Assembly (NCBI RefSeq): GCF_901709675.1
Contig: NC_051101.1
Location: 1,668,501-1,732,500, forward strand
Direction: 5' to 3'
DNA from: Syngnathus acus
Lineage: Eukaryota > Chordata > Actinopteri > Syngnathiformes > Syngnathidae
DNA: 64,000 bases
A model generated the notes under the pieces. That model was not told where the DNA came from, searched no databases, and saw only the letters and a list, made by a program, of their open reading frames with translations. Positions 33,901-44,589 of this stretch are shown piece after piece (position 1 is the stretch's first letter; every line of letters starts with the position of its first letter). A program made the position numbers and the translations under genes.

Positions 33901-36900
33901 CAGACCATAACAGCGACATAAGAGAACTTAAGCACTCAAGTTCCTCCAATGTGATCCCGTTTCCCCAGTGCATGAGTCCGTCGTTTGTGCCGCTGCGATG
34001 CGAAGCGGGCCAATGCGGTCGGCTTCTCTCGGGCGGCGACTCCTGCTCTCCCCAGTGCTCCCAGCTCACCCAGTGCTCCCAGTGCATCGCCAGGCCCCAG
34101 TGTGGCTGGTGCGCCACGCGTGGGGGCAACGGAGCGGGATACTGCCTTCAAGGAGGACTTGACGGTGCCGACAGTTGATTTGGGATGGGCTCTGCCCAAA
34201 TGTTTGAAGCCAAGCTTTAACCACTGCACTGCATTCTTGTCCTCACAGGAGTCAGTGAAGGGGTTTGTCCGCTGCGGAACAGCAGCTGGTCCTTCCTGCA
34301 CTGTCCAGAGGAAGACGAGTGCGCCAACGGCCATCACCACTGCAACAGCACCCAGGACTGCCATGACCTTTCTCAGGGATACCACTGCACATGTAAACAA
34401 GGCTACATCCTCAGCAGGTGAGCTCGACAGTCACCAACCTGGACACCAAAAAACTGTGCTGGAATTATATAAAACTAGTACATTGAGGTAAAAGCCTGGT
34501 CTGGAACGAATTAAACTTCTAAGTCAAGCTTGCACTGCCTTCAAAATCACATTTTCTACAACATGTCCCATTTAGCGAATTTAGCGTTGTATCCCAGAAC
34601 ACATCGTGTTCAACCAAAGAGGATTGAGGCGACACTCCATCTTCCTTGTCATTTTCCCTTGATCTTGTTACTAGTGTCAGTGGTCAGTGTGAGCCGGTGT
34701 GTGCGCAAGGCTGCGTGAACGGGACCTGCGTGTCCCCGGGCGTGTGCCGCTGCCACTTTGGCTTTGTGGGGGACAACTGCTCCTCCCAGTGCAGCTGCAA
34801 CAAGCACAGCAATTGCGCCAGTGTGGCCAAGCCCGACGTTTGCCTGGAATGCCACAACAACACCATCGTAAGTCAGCTGCATTTGCGCGCAGTACGTGCT
34901 GGCTGGGTGTTTTCACGCCTTCACCTTTCTCCCGGTTGTAGGGCAAGCATTGCGATAAATGCAAGCCCTTGTTTGTGGGCTCAGCCAAAGGCGGCGGTAC
35001 CTGTCGACCGTGCCGTGAGTTCTGTCGGGGGAACAGCGCTTTGTGTCTGTCCCGCGATGAGCACAAGAAGGCCCAAGAGAACCCGCGACGCTTTCCCCTG
35101 GAGCCCAACAGCGTGAGTAGCATCATTGGGTTAGACTTTTGTCTGAATCAAGTGTATCGCCTTCAATTTAAAAACAATAAGCTCAAAATTAGTACTGTGT
35201 TGGCCCGAATATAAGACGACCCTGATTATAAGACGACCCTCTCTTTTTCAAGACTCTGGTTTGAAAAAAGAGTGTGTGTGTGTGTGGTTCTGCAACAGAC
35301 AGAAATATAGCACGTAAGTCAACGCTCAACTTCTGACGTCACACAACACTAGTAGATGGCACACAATACATAACTAACTGCGCGTAACGGTTCCGCTATA
35401 CTAAATAACCATAAATGAAACACTCTCGGCAACACACCAAACATAAGTCATCGAGACAACAAAATACATTTGCTGGCGACCGTTAGTCGCCGTGCCGCTG
35501 CGTAACGGCTACTTGTATGATGCTAGGCAAACTTAAAGAAGCGCGCCGAAGCTATCAATCAAATGGCGCACACACAAAAGAAACCGCAATCAGACAAACG
35601 GCACAACAGTAGACAGTAGTAACAATGAAACGTATATACTCACTTTGTGTCAAAGACGCACACGATCACAGCAACATACTCAGTCGATACCAGCAACCTT
35701 TAACTTACAAGTGAATGGGTATAATGTCTAGAGGACCCCCACTTTTTCAGTCTTATTTCAATGCAAAAAACATCGTCTTTTATTCGGGCCAATACTTGAG
35801 AAAGAAAATCATCTAACGGCAAGTGGGCTTTTCAACAGATCCACAACTGGGTGTCGGAGGGCCCCACTGAGGAGAACGCCATGTGCGTGAGCTGCCAGAA
35901 CAACAGCGTCGGCGACAAGTGTGAGAGCTGCCTTGGCGGCTATTTCCTGCTGCAGGGCAAGTGCGAGAAGTGAGTGGCCGCTGTTCCTAACAGTTGCTAA
36001 GCAACGTGACCGACAATGTGTACGGCATGACTGACGTGCCGGCTTAGTCAAACGTCACATTGACACAGAATATAATAAGATTTAAAAGCAAATCGATGAC
36101 CTTCCAATTCCAGGTGTCAGTGTAACGGCCATGCAGACACGTGCAACGAGCACGACGGCACAGGTTGCCCGTGCCAGAACAACACGGAGACCTCCTCCTG
36201 TCTCAGTAGCCCTCAGAGCGACCGCAAAGACTGCTACAGACAACAGGTACCTGCTTGAACTTTAATCTGCGCTGATGCCGTCATTCAAACTTTTCCCACA
36301 CGCGCGCAGTAAGCGGGTGTGTGCGTACACCCGATCGTTTAGCTCAGGATGATCTTTCAGGGACATCCCGTATTCTGACCTGTCTTTTATTTTCTCGATG
36401 ACCTCAAAAATTGTGTCCTGACTTTGCTGATTGACTTTGTAAAACCGCCTCCAGTGCGCCAAGTGCAAAGATTCCTTCAACGGCACGCCGGTGAACGGCC
36501 GCCAGTGCTACCGGCAATTCAACGTGGACACCGAGTGCTGCTTCGACCCCACGTCGCAGACCAACTGCTTCCACGACCCGACCATCCGCAACCTGCCGCG
36601 GGGGCGCACCGTCTTCTTCGCCGCCCAGCCCAAGTTCACCAACGTCGACATCCGTGTCACCATCGACGTAACCTTCGGAGAGGTGGAGGTCTACGTGTCC
36701 AACTCGCACGACACCTTCATCGTGGACGTGGATCGTCGCTCAGGCGTCCACGCCATCAAGATCGAGGAGGAGTCGCGAGGGGCCGCGGCGGCGGACAAGG
36801 ACTCACCTCCGTCGCCCATTAAGGTGTTCGCCAATACCTCGTCAGGTCTCGGGGGAGGCTTCATCTCCCACAATCCGCTGCAGCTGCAGGCCAAGCCGCC

Positions 36901-37921
36901 GGGCTCGGAGCGGAAGATTCGCGAGGAGCGAGCCCGGGGCCTCATTTCTTACATCACAGTTTGGAAACCGCAGACAGTTCTGATTGTTCGAGGCGTTCGG
37001 GACCGGGTAGTCATAACCTTCCCGCACGAGGTGCACTCACTCAAGTCCAGCCGCTTCTACATCGCCCTCCGAGGGGTGGGAACGGTGGCCGACCAGGGCG
37101 AGTCCCAGGGCCTGCTCTTCCTGCGCCAGGACCAAGCGCACATCGACCTGTTTGTCTTCTTCTCTGTCTTTTTCTCCTGCTTTTTCCTCTTCCTGTCCGT
37201 CTGCGTGCTCCTGTGGAAGGTCAAGCAGTTCCTGGACTTCCGGCGGGAGCAGCGGCGACACATCCAGGAGATGACCAAGATGGCGTCGCGGCCCTTCGCC
37301 AAGCTCACCGTCTACCTGGAGCCGGACGAGCCGCAGCTCATCTACCTCCCGTCCAGCGGTGGCGGCGTGGCGGTCGCCCGCCCTGCCAAGCTCGCAGGGG
37401 TGATGGTGGGCCAGAGGGGCCGCACCGGGGCCGTGTCCTACAAACACGATCTGGGCTCGGGAACGGCCGGGCACCATCAGCACCACCTGCCCCCCGGCGG
37501 GGGCAACAACGGCCAGCACTTGCCCCTGCACTACCTGAATGCCCACCACTACACCGGCACCACCACTGGCAGCCAAGTCTCGCTGCAGCACCACCCGTCC
37601 ACGTACAGCGGCTACCAGCACTTCTGCCGCTCGGACCCCTTCCTCTCACAGCTCATGGGCTTCTCCTACTCCTCCTTCAAGGTGGGGCCCATCACTCTGG
37701 AGCCCACTGACGACGGCATGGCCGGGGTGGCCACAGTCCTCTTCCAGCTGCCCGGCGGGGTCTTGGCTCCCAATCGGGCCTGCTTGGGCTCAGCGCTGGT
37801 GACATTGCGGCAGAACCTGCAGGAATACTGCGGCCACGGCAATGGAGGCGGCCACCCGGGTGCGGGCGGCGGCCGCAAGGGGCTGGCTGGCCATCAGCAC
37901 CTGACCACTATGGCCATGTAG
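21540..37921 (+). CDS. megf8: Multiple EGF-like domains protein 8 (MEGF8), complete
   Basis: A very large single-pass type I membrane protein. In vertebrates MEGF8 acts with MOSMO and the E3 ligase MGRN1 to remove Smoothened from the cell surface and so dampen Hedgehog signalling; it also affects BMP-linked axon guidance and left-right patterning. I placed 42 coding exons, all GT-AG, totalling 8586 bases: 2861 residues plus stop, close to human MEGF8 length. The order is signal peptide (1-24), CUB, two EGF-like, first Kelch block (about 215-540), PSI modules, acidic linker, EGF, laminin-EGF, CUB, EGF, second Kelch block (about 1520-1850), PSI modules, EGF, laminin-EGF, transmembrane helix (about 2605-2628) and a tail of about 233 residues. 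The tail keeps MASRPFA, the motif linked to MGRN1 recruitment. The frame closes without any stop or missing exon, so the gene appears functional. Confidence 0.96.
21761..21837 (-). repeat. Right arm of 77-bp inverted repeat, in megf8 intron 1
   Basis: The reverse complement of 21156-21232 with 76 of 77 bases matching. It ends 29 bases before the exon 2 acceptor at 21866, so it overlaps the region where the branch point should lie. Confidence 0.95.
25262..26611 (+). mobile_element. MITE-like DNA transposon in megf8 intron 12, long copy
   Basis: Inverted ends read ttggcccgaatataagac at the left and its complement at the right, flanked by TA on both sides (25260-25261 and 26612-26613). A (TG)n microsatellite lies inside at about 25985-26055. 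No transposase is recognisable, so it is non-autonomous. The shorter copy at 35195-35797 shares both ends and the right half. Superfamily is undecided; the TA flanks suggest Tc1/mariner-like or PIF-like. Confidence 0.75.
25985..26055 (+). repeat. (TG)n microsatellite inside the intron 12 element
   Basis: Alternating TG with GTGTGCG interruptions. The deletion junction of the second copy falls at the same tract. Confidence 0.85.
27140..30198 (+). other. megf8: megf8 exons 13-23: CUB-like region, PSI modules, EGF, laminin-EGF
   Basis: Exon bounds: 27140-27303, 27570-27767, 27906-28103, 28187-28438, 28619-28737, 28808-28939, 29018-29131, 29206-29289, 29361-29609, 29737-29921, 29985-30198. PSI-type cysteine motifs recur (CGWCPSLSRC, CAWCESAQAC, CGWCGDY). 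Exon 21 carries an acidic, Met/Glu-rich linker (DMDMEMELEHLEVEEQD) before an EGF module starting DVEECRLGLHNC. Exons 22-23 encode laminin-EGF units (CQCNGHGDP-like as CECNGHGDPLRGYC). Confidence 0.92.
30333..33849 (+). other. megf8: megf8 exons 24-35: CUB, EGF, second Kelch block, PSI
   Basis: Exon bounds: 30333-30576, 30759-30891, 30960-31210, 31339-31449, 31536-31654, 31894-32116, 32198-32533, 32602-32737, 32815-33046, 33118-33244, 33325-33535, 33635-33849. Exons 24-26 form a CUB-like domain (YVFDGLPRF) and an EGF. Exons 28-32 carry Kelch signatures (MYGGL, VVGGV, IGGYSPENGF, VFGGYRF, VGGRT, SGGFNG). Exons 32-35 carry Cys-rich PSI text (CKWCTNCPEGAC, CMWTRQFKRTG). The run from ETRRILSV through NVSPM to ESSPPLPCP is very close to human MEGF8. 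Confidence 0.92.
33969..37921 (+). other. megf8: megf8 exons 36-42: PSI, EGF, laminin-EGF, TM, cytoplasmic tail
   Basis: Exon bounds: 33969-34164, 34249-34417, 34675-34867, 34942-35112, 35839-35969, 36114-36246, 36455-37921. Exon 37 is an EGF module (EDECANGHHHC). Exons 38-41 give laminin-EGF units. The last exon is unusually large (1467 bases) and carries the membrane-proximal domain (PKFTNVDIRVT), the helix DLFVFFSVFFSCFFLFLSVC, the MASRPFA motif at about 37281-37301, a His/Asn/Gly-rich stretch (37462-37623) and a conserved end (GPITLEPTDDGMAGVAT ... RKGL). Confidence 0.94.
35195..35797 (+). mobile_element. MITE-like DNA transposon in megf8 intron 39, short copy
   Basis: The same ends and right-hand body as the element at 25262-26611 and in the same orientation. 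About 750 bases are missing, and the join falls in the (TG)n tract. Target flanks are less clear than in the long copy. Confidence 0.75.
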
Positions 37922-38838
37922 GCACACGGCGAGGGAAGAGAATCGCTGTCGTTTCCTCATATAGTGGGCGACGCCTTCGCCAAGTCGTGCTCAGCAGTCC
38001 GGAGAGTGGACCCTGAATATCCGCTTGAGCTTCTCCATAATCCTGCGTAGGTTTTCGCTTTGTAATCAACTTGGCTTCCTTCCACATTCCAAAACCACGT
38101 TTGATGAAGCGTCCTAACAGTCCAGACGAGAGTGAGTGTTTTGGAATTTTTGTTTATAAACGCCTGTAGAAAATGGATTCACGAGTGGCATGCTGAACAA
38201 GTGGTTAGCATATTTGCCGACCTATCAGCAGATCTGGATTTGAATTTCCTTGGAAACATCTCCCGTGTGGGCATGCTTGGGTAGCTTTGCTTCGTGTACG
38301 CCGCATTACACAAACATGCCTGTTAGTTTCATACATAGTGTCGGGTAACCTTAGTAGGAAACTAGGATCAATATGACAAGTGCCCGTACAATAGGAGAAT
38401 TCAATATGAAAATTGCACAATACACGGCCGCATAAAAGCATTTTGTGCGCTATATACAGTCGCCACATTTGAAAGAGTTCTCTGTGTCACGTCACCATAC
38501 AACTTGGTTATCGTTGCGGACGTGGCGTCTCGGGGCCACTACATGAGGAAATGCGCTCAGTTCAAGGGCCTTAAAAGCCTCCATTAAAGTGTTCTGCTCA
38601 AGTGTACTGAGCTTATTGAACACATGTACATACACTGTATGTTGCTTTGTTGTGAATATGAAGTGTTACGGCGTTCGGCGCCGACCGAGCCGGCTGTCCT
38701 TAAGAATGCACTAATAGACACGACGTCGCTCTTGCTCACTGGGGTGGTGCCATGGTGGACTTTTAACTTGACTTGGTACCTCCCAAAAGTGACAATCAAG
38801 CTTGCAGTAGAGTTGGTTGATTGTTACAGCTGGAAAAT

Positions 38839-38877
<39 letters not shown>

Positions 38878-38904
38878 CCCGGTCAATATGCTTTTCGTGT
38901 GTGT

Positions 38905-38991
<87 letters not shown>

Positions 38992-40090
38992 TTTCACTCA
39001 CTCAATACGTTTTGTTATTTTTCCAGCACATCTGCCTTGACTGCTTGCCTTGTCCGTGGCTTAGGCTACTCCAACACAGGCGGGGAACCTATTTCAGTTT
39101 ACTAAAGTCCTTCGAGGGCCTTACAGAGTTGATGATGATTGAATCCCATGTTTGAGTCCTCAACGTGTGAAAGAAATTTACAGTTTACATGCGTTTCCAG
39201 GTGAAAATGTTATTATTTCCGAGATCCTTGACACAGTTGTGCAGTTGCAGTTGCAAAGCTCACCTGGAAAGTTAGGAAAAAAATAAGTCCACGAAGCCAC
39301 ATTCAACAACAGGAAGTTGGCCATTTTATTTTGAAGGCCTTCATTCTTAATCAGACCAAATGTGCCCTAATCAGAATTAGGTATCCTGGCATAGGTTCCC
39401 TGCCACCAAGCGTTGATGGAAATATGTCGACTTCCTGTTACGGTGGTAATTTATGTACTTTTTTAGGTTTTGTAAAAAGAAAAGTCTTGTTCTGTGTTTG
39501 ACGCTGGCAATAATTTAATGACAGTTTGAGCCTTTGTGTGCTGACACTTTATTGTATGTGAAATGTTTTTGGCTGGTTTTGCTTGACTGCTTTTATTTGG
39601 GGCGACCCGCCTCGCACAAATGATTGTATTTGCAATCGTAGCTTCCGTTGAAACAATACTGTACGACAAATAATGTGAGAGTTTTGCAAGTACAACGAAA
39701 ATTCTCTTCAAGACTTCTCCTGAGGAGAGATGTTGACAGCATTATTATTAGTTGTGAGACTGAATGACTTACCCTGCTCCACTGGTAAGATTTTAGTTTG
39801 GATTTGTTTGTGTTTGTTTTCACGCTGCACAGAGCCAACTAGTCCCGTTACACTAAAAGTCACCCAAGCTCATTCATTGATGAGACAATTTGGAATGGTG
39901 CTACAGTATACGTTAACTCCTGCTATTTATAAACCTCCATCAATAAGCATTCATGCATTCTTTTTCCTATGGTGTATTTTATTTTGTTAACATGAGTATA
40001 TTTGGACATAAAGTTTGTTGTGAAAGAAGGGAAGTGTTGATCAAAATATGGCATTATCTGTCCTGTCAAATAAAACATCTCTGAAATATG
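37922..40090 (+). other. megf8: Probable megf8 3' UTR
   Basis: No ORF with coding character. An AATAAA at 40069-40074 is the best polyadenylation signal, giving a 3' UTR of about 2.15 kb. It contains the T run and long (TG)n tract at 38842-38990. Confidence 0.5.
38842..38990 (+). repeat. T31 run followed by long (TG)n tract
   Basis: About 31 consecutive T, a 24-base spacer, then about 94 bases of nearly pure TG with one TATG interruption. The apparent Cys/Val and His/Thr peptides read through it are artefacts. Confidence 0.95.
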
Positions 40091-40220
40091 ATTGTAATGA
40101 TTTTACTCACTTTACAAGTTAGAGTGGAATGTATAAAATGAAAATTAGTAATTCGAAAACATGGAATAAATAAAAGGGGCGTGTCACACGGGTCTCTTTA
40201 AATATGGACGTTCCTGCCGC

Positions 40221-40560
40221 GTGCTGATTGGCCACGTATCCCGGAAGTTTCCCTCCCTCGTCATTTTTACACGGTCATCAAATCCACGAATGAAGCAGGT
40301 CAGTAAACAAGGGGTGGGCGTGGGCACGTCTTCATTTTGATATGATCAAAAGAGCACTTATGCAACGGTAGCGCATGAAGCCGGGATATGTGACTTCGGG
40401 GCGGAGGTTCAGTCTCGCCACCGCGGCCAGGTTACTGCTGTTAGCCGCCATGCTAACGCCATTACGCTAGCCGTGGGCGACACAATCATAGCATCGTTAT
40501 TGTGGCCAGCTTCGCTTCACGATCGGCGTTGCCGTCATCGCTCAAGTGCATTGCACGCAG
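40221..40560 (+). promoter_or_regulatory. CpG-rich promoter of the zinc-finger gene
   Basis: An inverted CCAAT box (ATTGG, 40227-40231) and an ETS-type site (CCGGAAGT, 40241-40248) are followed by CpG-dense sequence to the start codon. No TATA box is seen. This is typical of a housekeeping-type vertebrate promoter. The start site is not fixed by the sequence. Confidence 0.55.
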
Positions 40561-40570
40561 GACATAAACG

Positions 40571-42423
40571 ATGAAGGTGGAGTGCGCGGAGTCTGAAAAC
40601 AAAGCGACGACGGACGACATCGTTACGTTCAAAAGTGAGGACGAGCCGTGGTCACGTGACGGAACGGAGGACGACCCACGGGAAGACTGCGCCGATGGAC
40701 GCGACCTCGACATCCGAATCAAGGAGGAGCCGCACTGCGTGCAGATCAGCGAGGACCACTATGAGCTAGATGCTCACCGCCCTTTCAAAGATGAGCTCGA
40801 CCCGGATCTTCAGGACGAACTTGAGTACGAGGCGACTGTCAAGGAGGAGGACGACATCAAAGAGGAGGAAGACGAAGAAGAAGGAGAGGGCGAGGAGTCA
40901 CAAGATGGAGACCTACTGGAGGATGACGAAGAGCAGGATGACACAGGTAAGAAAAAGACAATAAAGGAAAGTCATTGTCCTTCTTCCAGAATGCGCTTTG
41001 GAGCTGAATCTTATCTCCACTTTCCTTTGATCTTCTCTTAGAGTCATCACCCGACTTCTTCCCGTGTCCTCACTGCGACGTCTCTTTCACGAACCTAGAC
41101 TTCCTGGAAAAGCATGTCAAGTGGGTCCACCAGAAGGAGTACCTGGCCGAGCTGAAGAAATGCTTCTCGGACCACGATGGGATCCTCATCCCGGAACACG
41201 CCTGCGCGACTTGCGGCAGCACCTTCAGCTCCAAAGTCTACCTGCGGGTCCACGTGAAGGAGGCCCACCCTTGCGCCCCGCCCCGCCGGCTACACCCGTG
41301 CCCAACGTGCGCGCGCAGCTTCCAGTACTTGAAGAACCTGAAGAACCACTGTCAGCGCTGGCACGGCATGTCGGTGGCGATCAGAGGTGGGCACTTGTGC
41401 TGCGCCAACTGTGGCAAGAGCTTCGAGGCCACCTGGGGGCAGGGACCCCACCTGTGCCATGCGCCGCGCGCCGAATCCGAGGAGGAGCCCATCTGCCTGG
41501 ACGTGGGCGTGCAGTGTGGTGAGTGCGGCAAGAAGCTTCGCACGCCCCAGAGCCTGGAGGACCACATGCGCACGCACACCGGCGAACGTCCCTTTGTGTG
41601 CAAAGACTGCGGGCGGCGCTTTGTGGAGCGCAGCAGCTGGCGCCAGCATGCCCTGATCCACACGGGCGAGAAGCCGCACAAGTGCCAAGTGTGCGGCAAG
41701 GCCTTCCAGAGGGGGCACCAGCTTAAGTGCCACCTCACCACGCACTCAGCCAAGAAGGAGTTCGCCTGTGGCCAGTGCGGCAAGGAGTTTGGACTCAAGG
41801 CCAGCTTGAATCTACACCTGCGCATGCACTCCAGCGACAAGCCCTTCCACTGCCCCGTGTGCGCCAAGAGCTTCAAGACTCGCAAGAACCTGCGCGTGCA
41901 CAGCAAGCTGCACAACAGTGACAAGACGCACCAGTGCAGCGACTGCGGCCTGAAGATCAGCGACCTGGGCGCGCTCAAGATCCACCTGCGCACGCACACG
42001 GGCGAGAGGCCCTACCACTGCACCGTGTGCGGCAACAAGTTCATCCGCCTGGCGCACCTGCGTAACCACCAGCGCACGCACACCGGCGAGCGCCCCTATA
42101 AGTGCGACCAGTGCGATAAGAGCTTCACACAGTCGGGCGACCTGGTCAAGCACAAGCGCACGCATTCCGGGGAGAAGCCCTTTGAGTGCCCCGAGTGCCG
42201 GCGCCGCTACACCTCGTCCGGTGACCTGGGCAAGCACCGGCGCAGTCACACCGACCTGCGGCCGTACGTTTGCCAGGAGTGCGGCAAGAGCTTCCGCCTG
42301 TCGGGCCACCTGAAAACGCACATGCTCACGCACACCGGCGAGAAGCCCTTCTCCTGCCCCAACTGCCTGCGCCGATTCGCCCGCTCGCACCACCTCTCCG
42401 GACACGTTGCTAAGTGTCGCTGA
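40571..42423 (+). CDS. C2H2 zinc-finger protein with about 15 fingers (two exons)
   Basis: A probable nuclear DNA-binding regulator of 585 residues. Exon 1 is 40571-40946 (donor gtaaga) and exon 2 is 41042-42423 (acceptor ttag). The first 125 residues are strongly acidic and contain several psi-K-x-E words (IKEE, VKEE, IKEE, FKDE), typical SUMO acceptor sites. The rest is zinc fingers: three separated C2H2 units (CPHC, CATC, CPTC), a degenerate one (CANC...HLCH), then eleven in tandem from about residue 284 joined by TGE(R/K)P-type linkers. The last finger ends H-x4-C (C2HC). No KRAB, SCAN, BTB or ZAD domain is visible. I cannot name an orthologue; poly-finger genes are too alike. It follows megf8 on the same strand with its own promoter. 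Confidence 0.92.
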
Positions 42424-43295
42424 CTCGCCAAATGTGTGTTTGGCTCCAAATTACAGTGGAACCTCTAAAGTGGGGTTCGCTAAGCGGTACCCTGCAGCCT
42501 TACCACAAATATAGAGAAACATTTTGGAGCTCGGTGAGATGGACTTCTGATGTATATTGTCTGTCTACCATGTTGCCGCACCGTTTGTGTTCATTTTGGT
42601 GCTGATGTACACCCCCGCCCCCTTTATTTATTTATTTTATAATTGCCGATACAGTGTTACCTTGACTTTGGAGGTTAATTTGTCATTGTTAGCAAGTGTG
42701 TCAGTCACTTTACATGCACGTTGAACGCAACTCAGCATTCATGAATTCACTGTTTTTTCCCCCCCTCATTTGGCACAATGTTACTTCTCCATCAGGCAAA
42801 AACCAGAACTGACGTCCGGTTGTATCGTCAGCAGCATGTTGTGGCTACGCCCGCACAAAATATGACAAAAGCCAAAGAACAAGCAACCTTGTGAAGTTAA
42901 ATTCTGAAGAAGTTGGCCGGGGTCTGTGCAAGTCTTTGGAGGAATATTTACAATTATAACAGGTCAGAAGAGTCCCAAGTAGACTTTAGAGGTTCGGCTT
43001 GGAAACTGACGCACAATCTCGTGCGCTTATGGTTTTTATTGGTAGGGTGTTTTTTTTAAAACTAGTTTAAAAAACATTAATATTACAACGTGGTGTCCAA
43101 TATTGATCCATCTTTACTAATCCGTGCTGTACTAATTGTAAAAAATGTATTAAATTATATGGCCAGTGTATGAATAGTCGTGTGTGCGCGCGCGCGTGCG
43201 TGTGCGTGTAATTCATCTAAATATGATGGCATCTAAGCGTGTGAGTAGACCACAAGTGTGCCATAGAAGCAATGAAATGAAGAAACGAAGCGCTG
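42424..43295 (+). other. Probable 3' UTR of the zinc-finger gene
   Basis: No coding frame. A GTGTGCGCGCGCG alternating purine-pyrimidine run lies at 43179-43208, a Z-DNA-type sequence. Confidence 0.5.
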
Positions 43296-43301
43296 AATAA
43301 A
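43296..43301 (+). promoter_or_regulatory. Likely polyadenylation signal of the zinc-finger gene
   Basis: AATAAA about 870 bases after the stop codon on the plus strand, the first clear one downstream. Confidence 0.5.
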
Positions 43302-43778
43302 ATTCTAATATGTCCTGGAGGGGTGGGTGCACTTCTCAACTTACTATAGAAGTCATATTTGGTCAAAGTTTACCTTATCAAAAGGCGCAAATGCTGTAAA
43401 ACTATGTTTATATGCCTCAACCCCGTCTTCAATCATGACAACACGTTCCTGCAAACGTTAAACGTCTGCCACTGTTGCTGCTGTGATTTGGAACTAGTGA
43501 TGTAAGAAACTGAAGCTAATCATTTACTATAGCCAGTCGAATACTTCCAGTCGAATTTGAGGTATATAGACTTTAGAAGTTCAAAAGATTAGCAGAAGGC
43601 AATAATTGAACCTATAAAGTGAATTCAAAAACTTTTTTTCTGTATACATTTGACATATTTTAAGATAATTGCTGAAAATGTAAAGGCAGAGAAATAAGTT
43701 GTGGCAATGAAGTGTCGAATTATTTTTGACCATTCCAGTTTTGCTATTCGGAAACCGTGTATTTGAAATATATTGTAG

Positions 43779-44069
43779 CAGAGGCGTAGCCAGGAATTTT
43801 TCCAGTAGGGGCGCACGCCGACAGGAAAAAAAATCGAACATCACCCACGCCGTTCGCTGATCGCTAAAACAACGTCCGGGAGGCAAACGGTGAATGGATA
43901 ACATCGCGCACATAGAATAGCGCAAGCACATTCGCGCAAGACCGAAAGAAAAAAACGGCATGAAAATGAAGAATCGAAAAAGCTCGATTTTTTTTTTTTT
44001 TCCAACCGGGGCGCAGGGAGTCCTAACCGGGGCGCCGCCCCGGCTCGCCCCGGCTTGGCTACGCCTCTG
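43779..44069 (-). mobile_element. Non-autonomous hAT MITE, copy 2 (inverted relative to copy 1)
   Basis: A 291-bp element with ends CAGAGGCGTAGCCA and TGGCTACGCCTCTG and an exact 8-bp duplication, TATTGTAG, at 43771-43778 and 44070-44077. The body is the reverse complement of 12704-12967 over most of its length. It is slightly longer because of extra sequence near the CCGGGGCGC end. Confidence 0.92.
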
Positions 44070-44077
44070 TATTGTAG

Positions 44078-44589
44078 TGTGTCCTTCTGGCCACCAGAGG
44101 ACCGTCTACCTCCTTTTGGTTATTTACTACTGATGGGGTGGAAAAAGGCAAAGGCAACATGAAGCGCGAGCTTTGGTCAGATGACAAGCCAAAACATTGG
44201 TTGGATGTCAACACAAATGTGCGTGAGTAGATCACATTATCAAGAGGGTAGATTAAAGCCCAATTTTCTCCACAATGTAAGGAAATATTGTATTGCTGAC
44301 TTTAGTCTGAGGACACTTTTGAAATTAATTGTACTTTATGTTGTGTCTGGTTTTGGTGCCAAATGCCAACACAAATGTCATCATTTAAAAAAAAAAAAAA
44401 AACGCGGATGTTGTTCTAACCTTACCCATTTCACATTCAAAAATACGTATTTATGTTTTTCCTAACCCATAAAGGTCCAGTAATTATTGTCTCACTGCTG
44501 ACCTTTTCCAAATTCCCCCGGTTTTTGCCTTCCGCAGAAAAACAGTTTTCTTTGGATTTCCGATCAAAAGGAAATAGACAATTTGTCTG
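44078..44589. other. Spacer, no gene seen
   Basis: AT-rich sequence with an A run near 44387-44402. No coding frame or repeat that I can classify. Confidence 0.4.
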
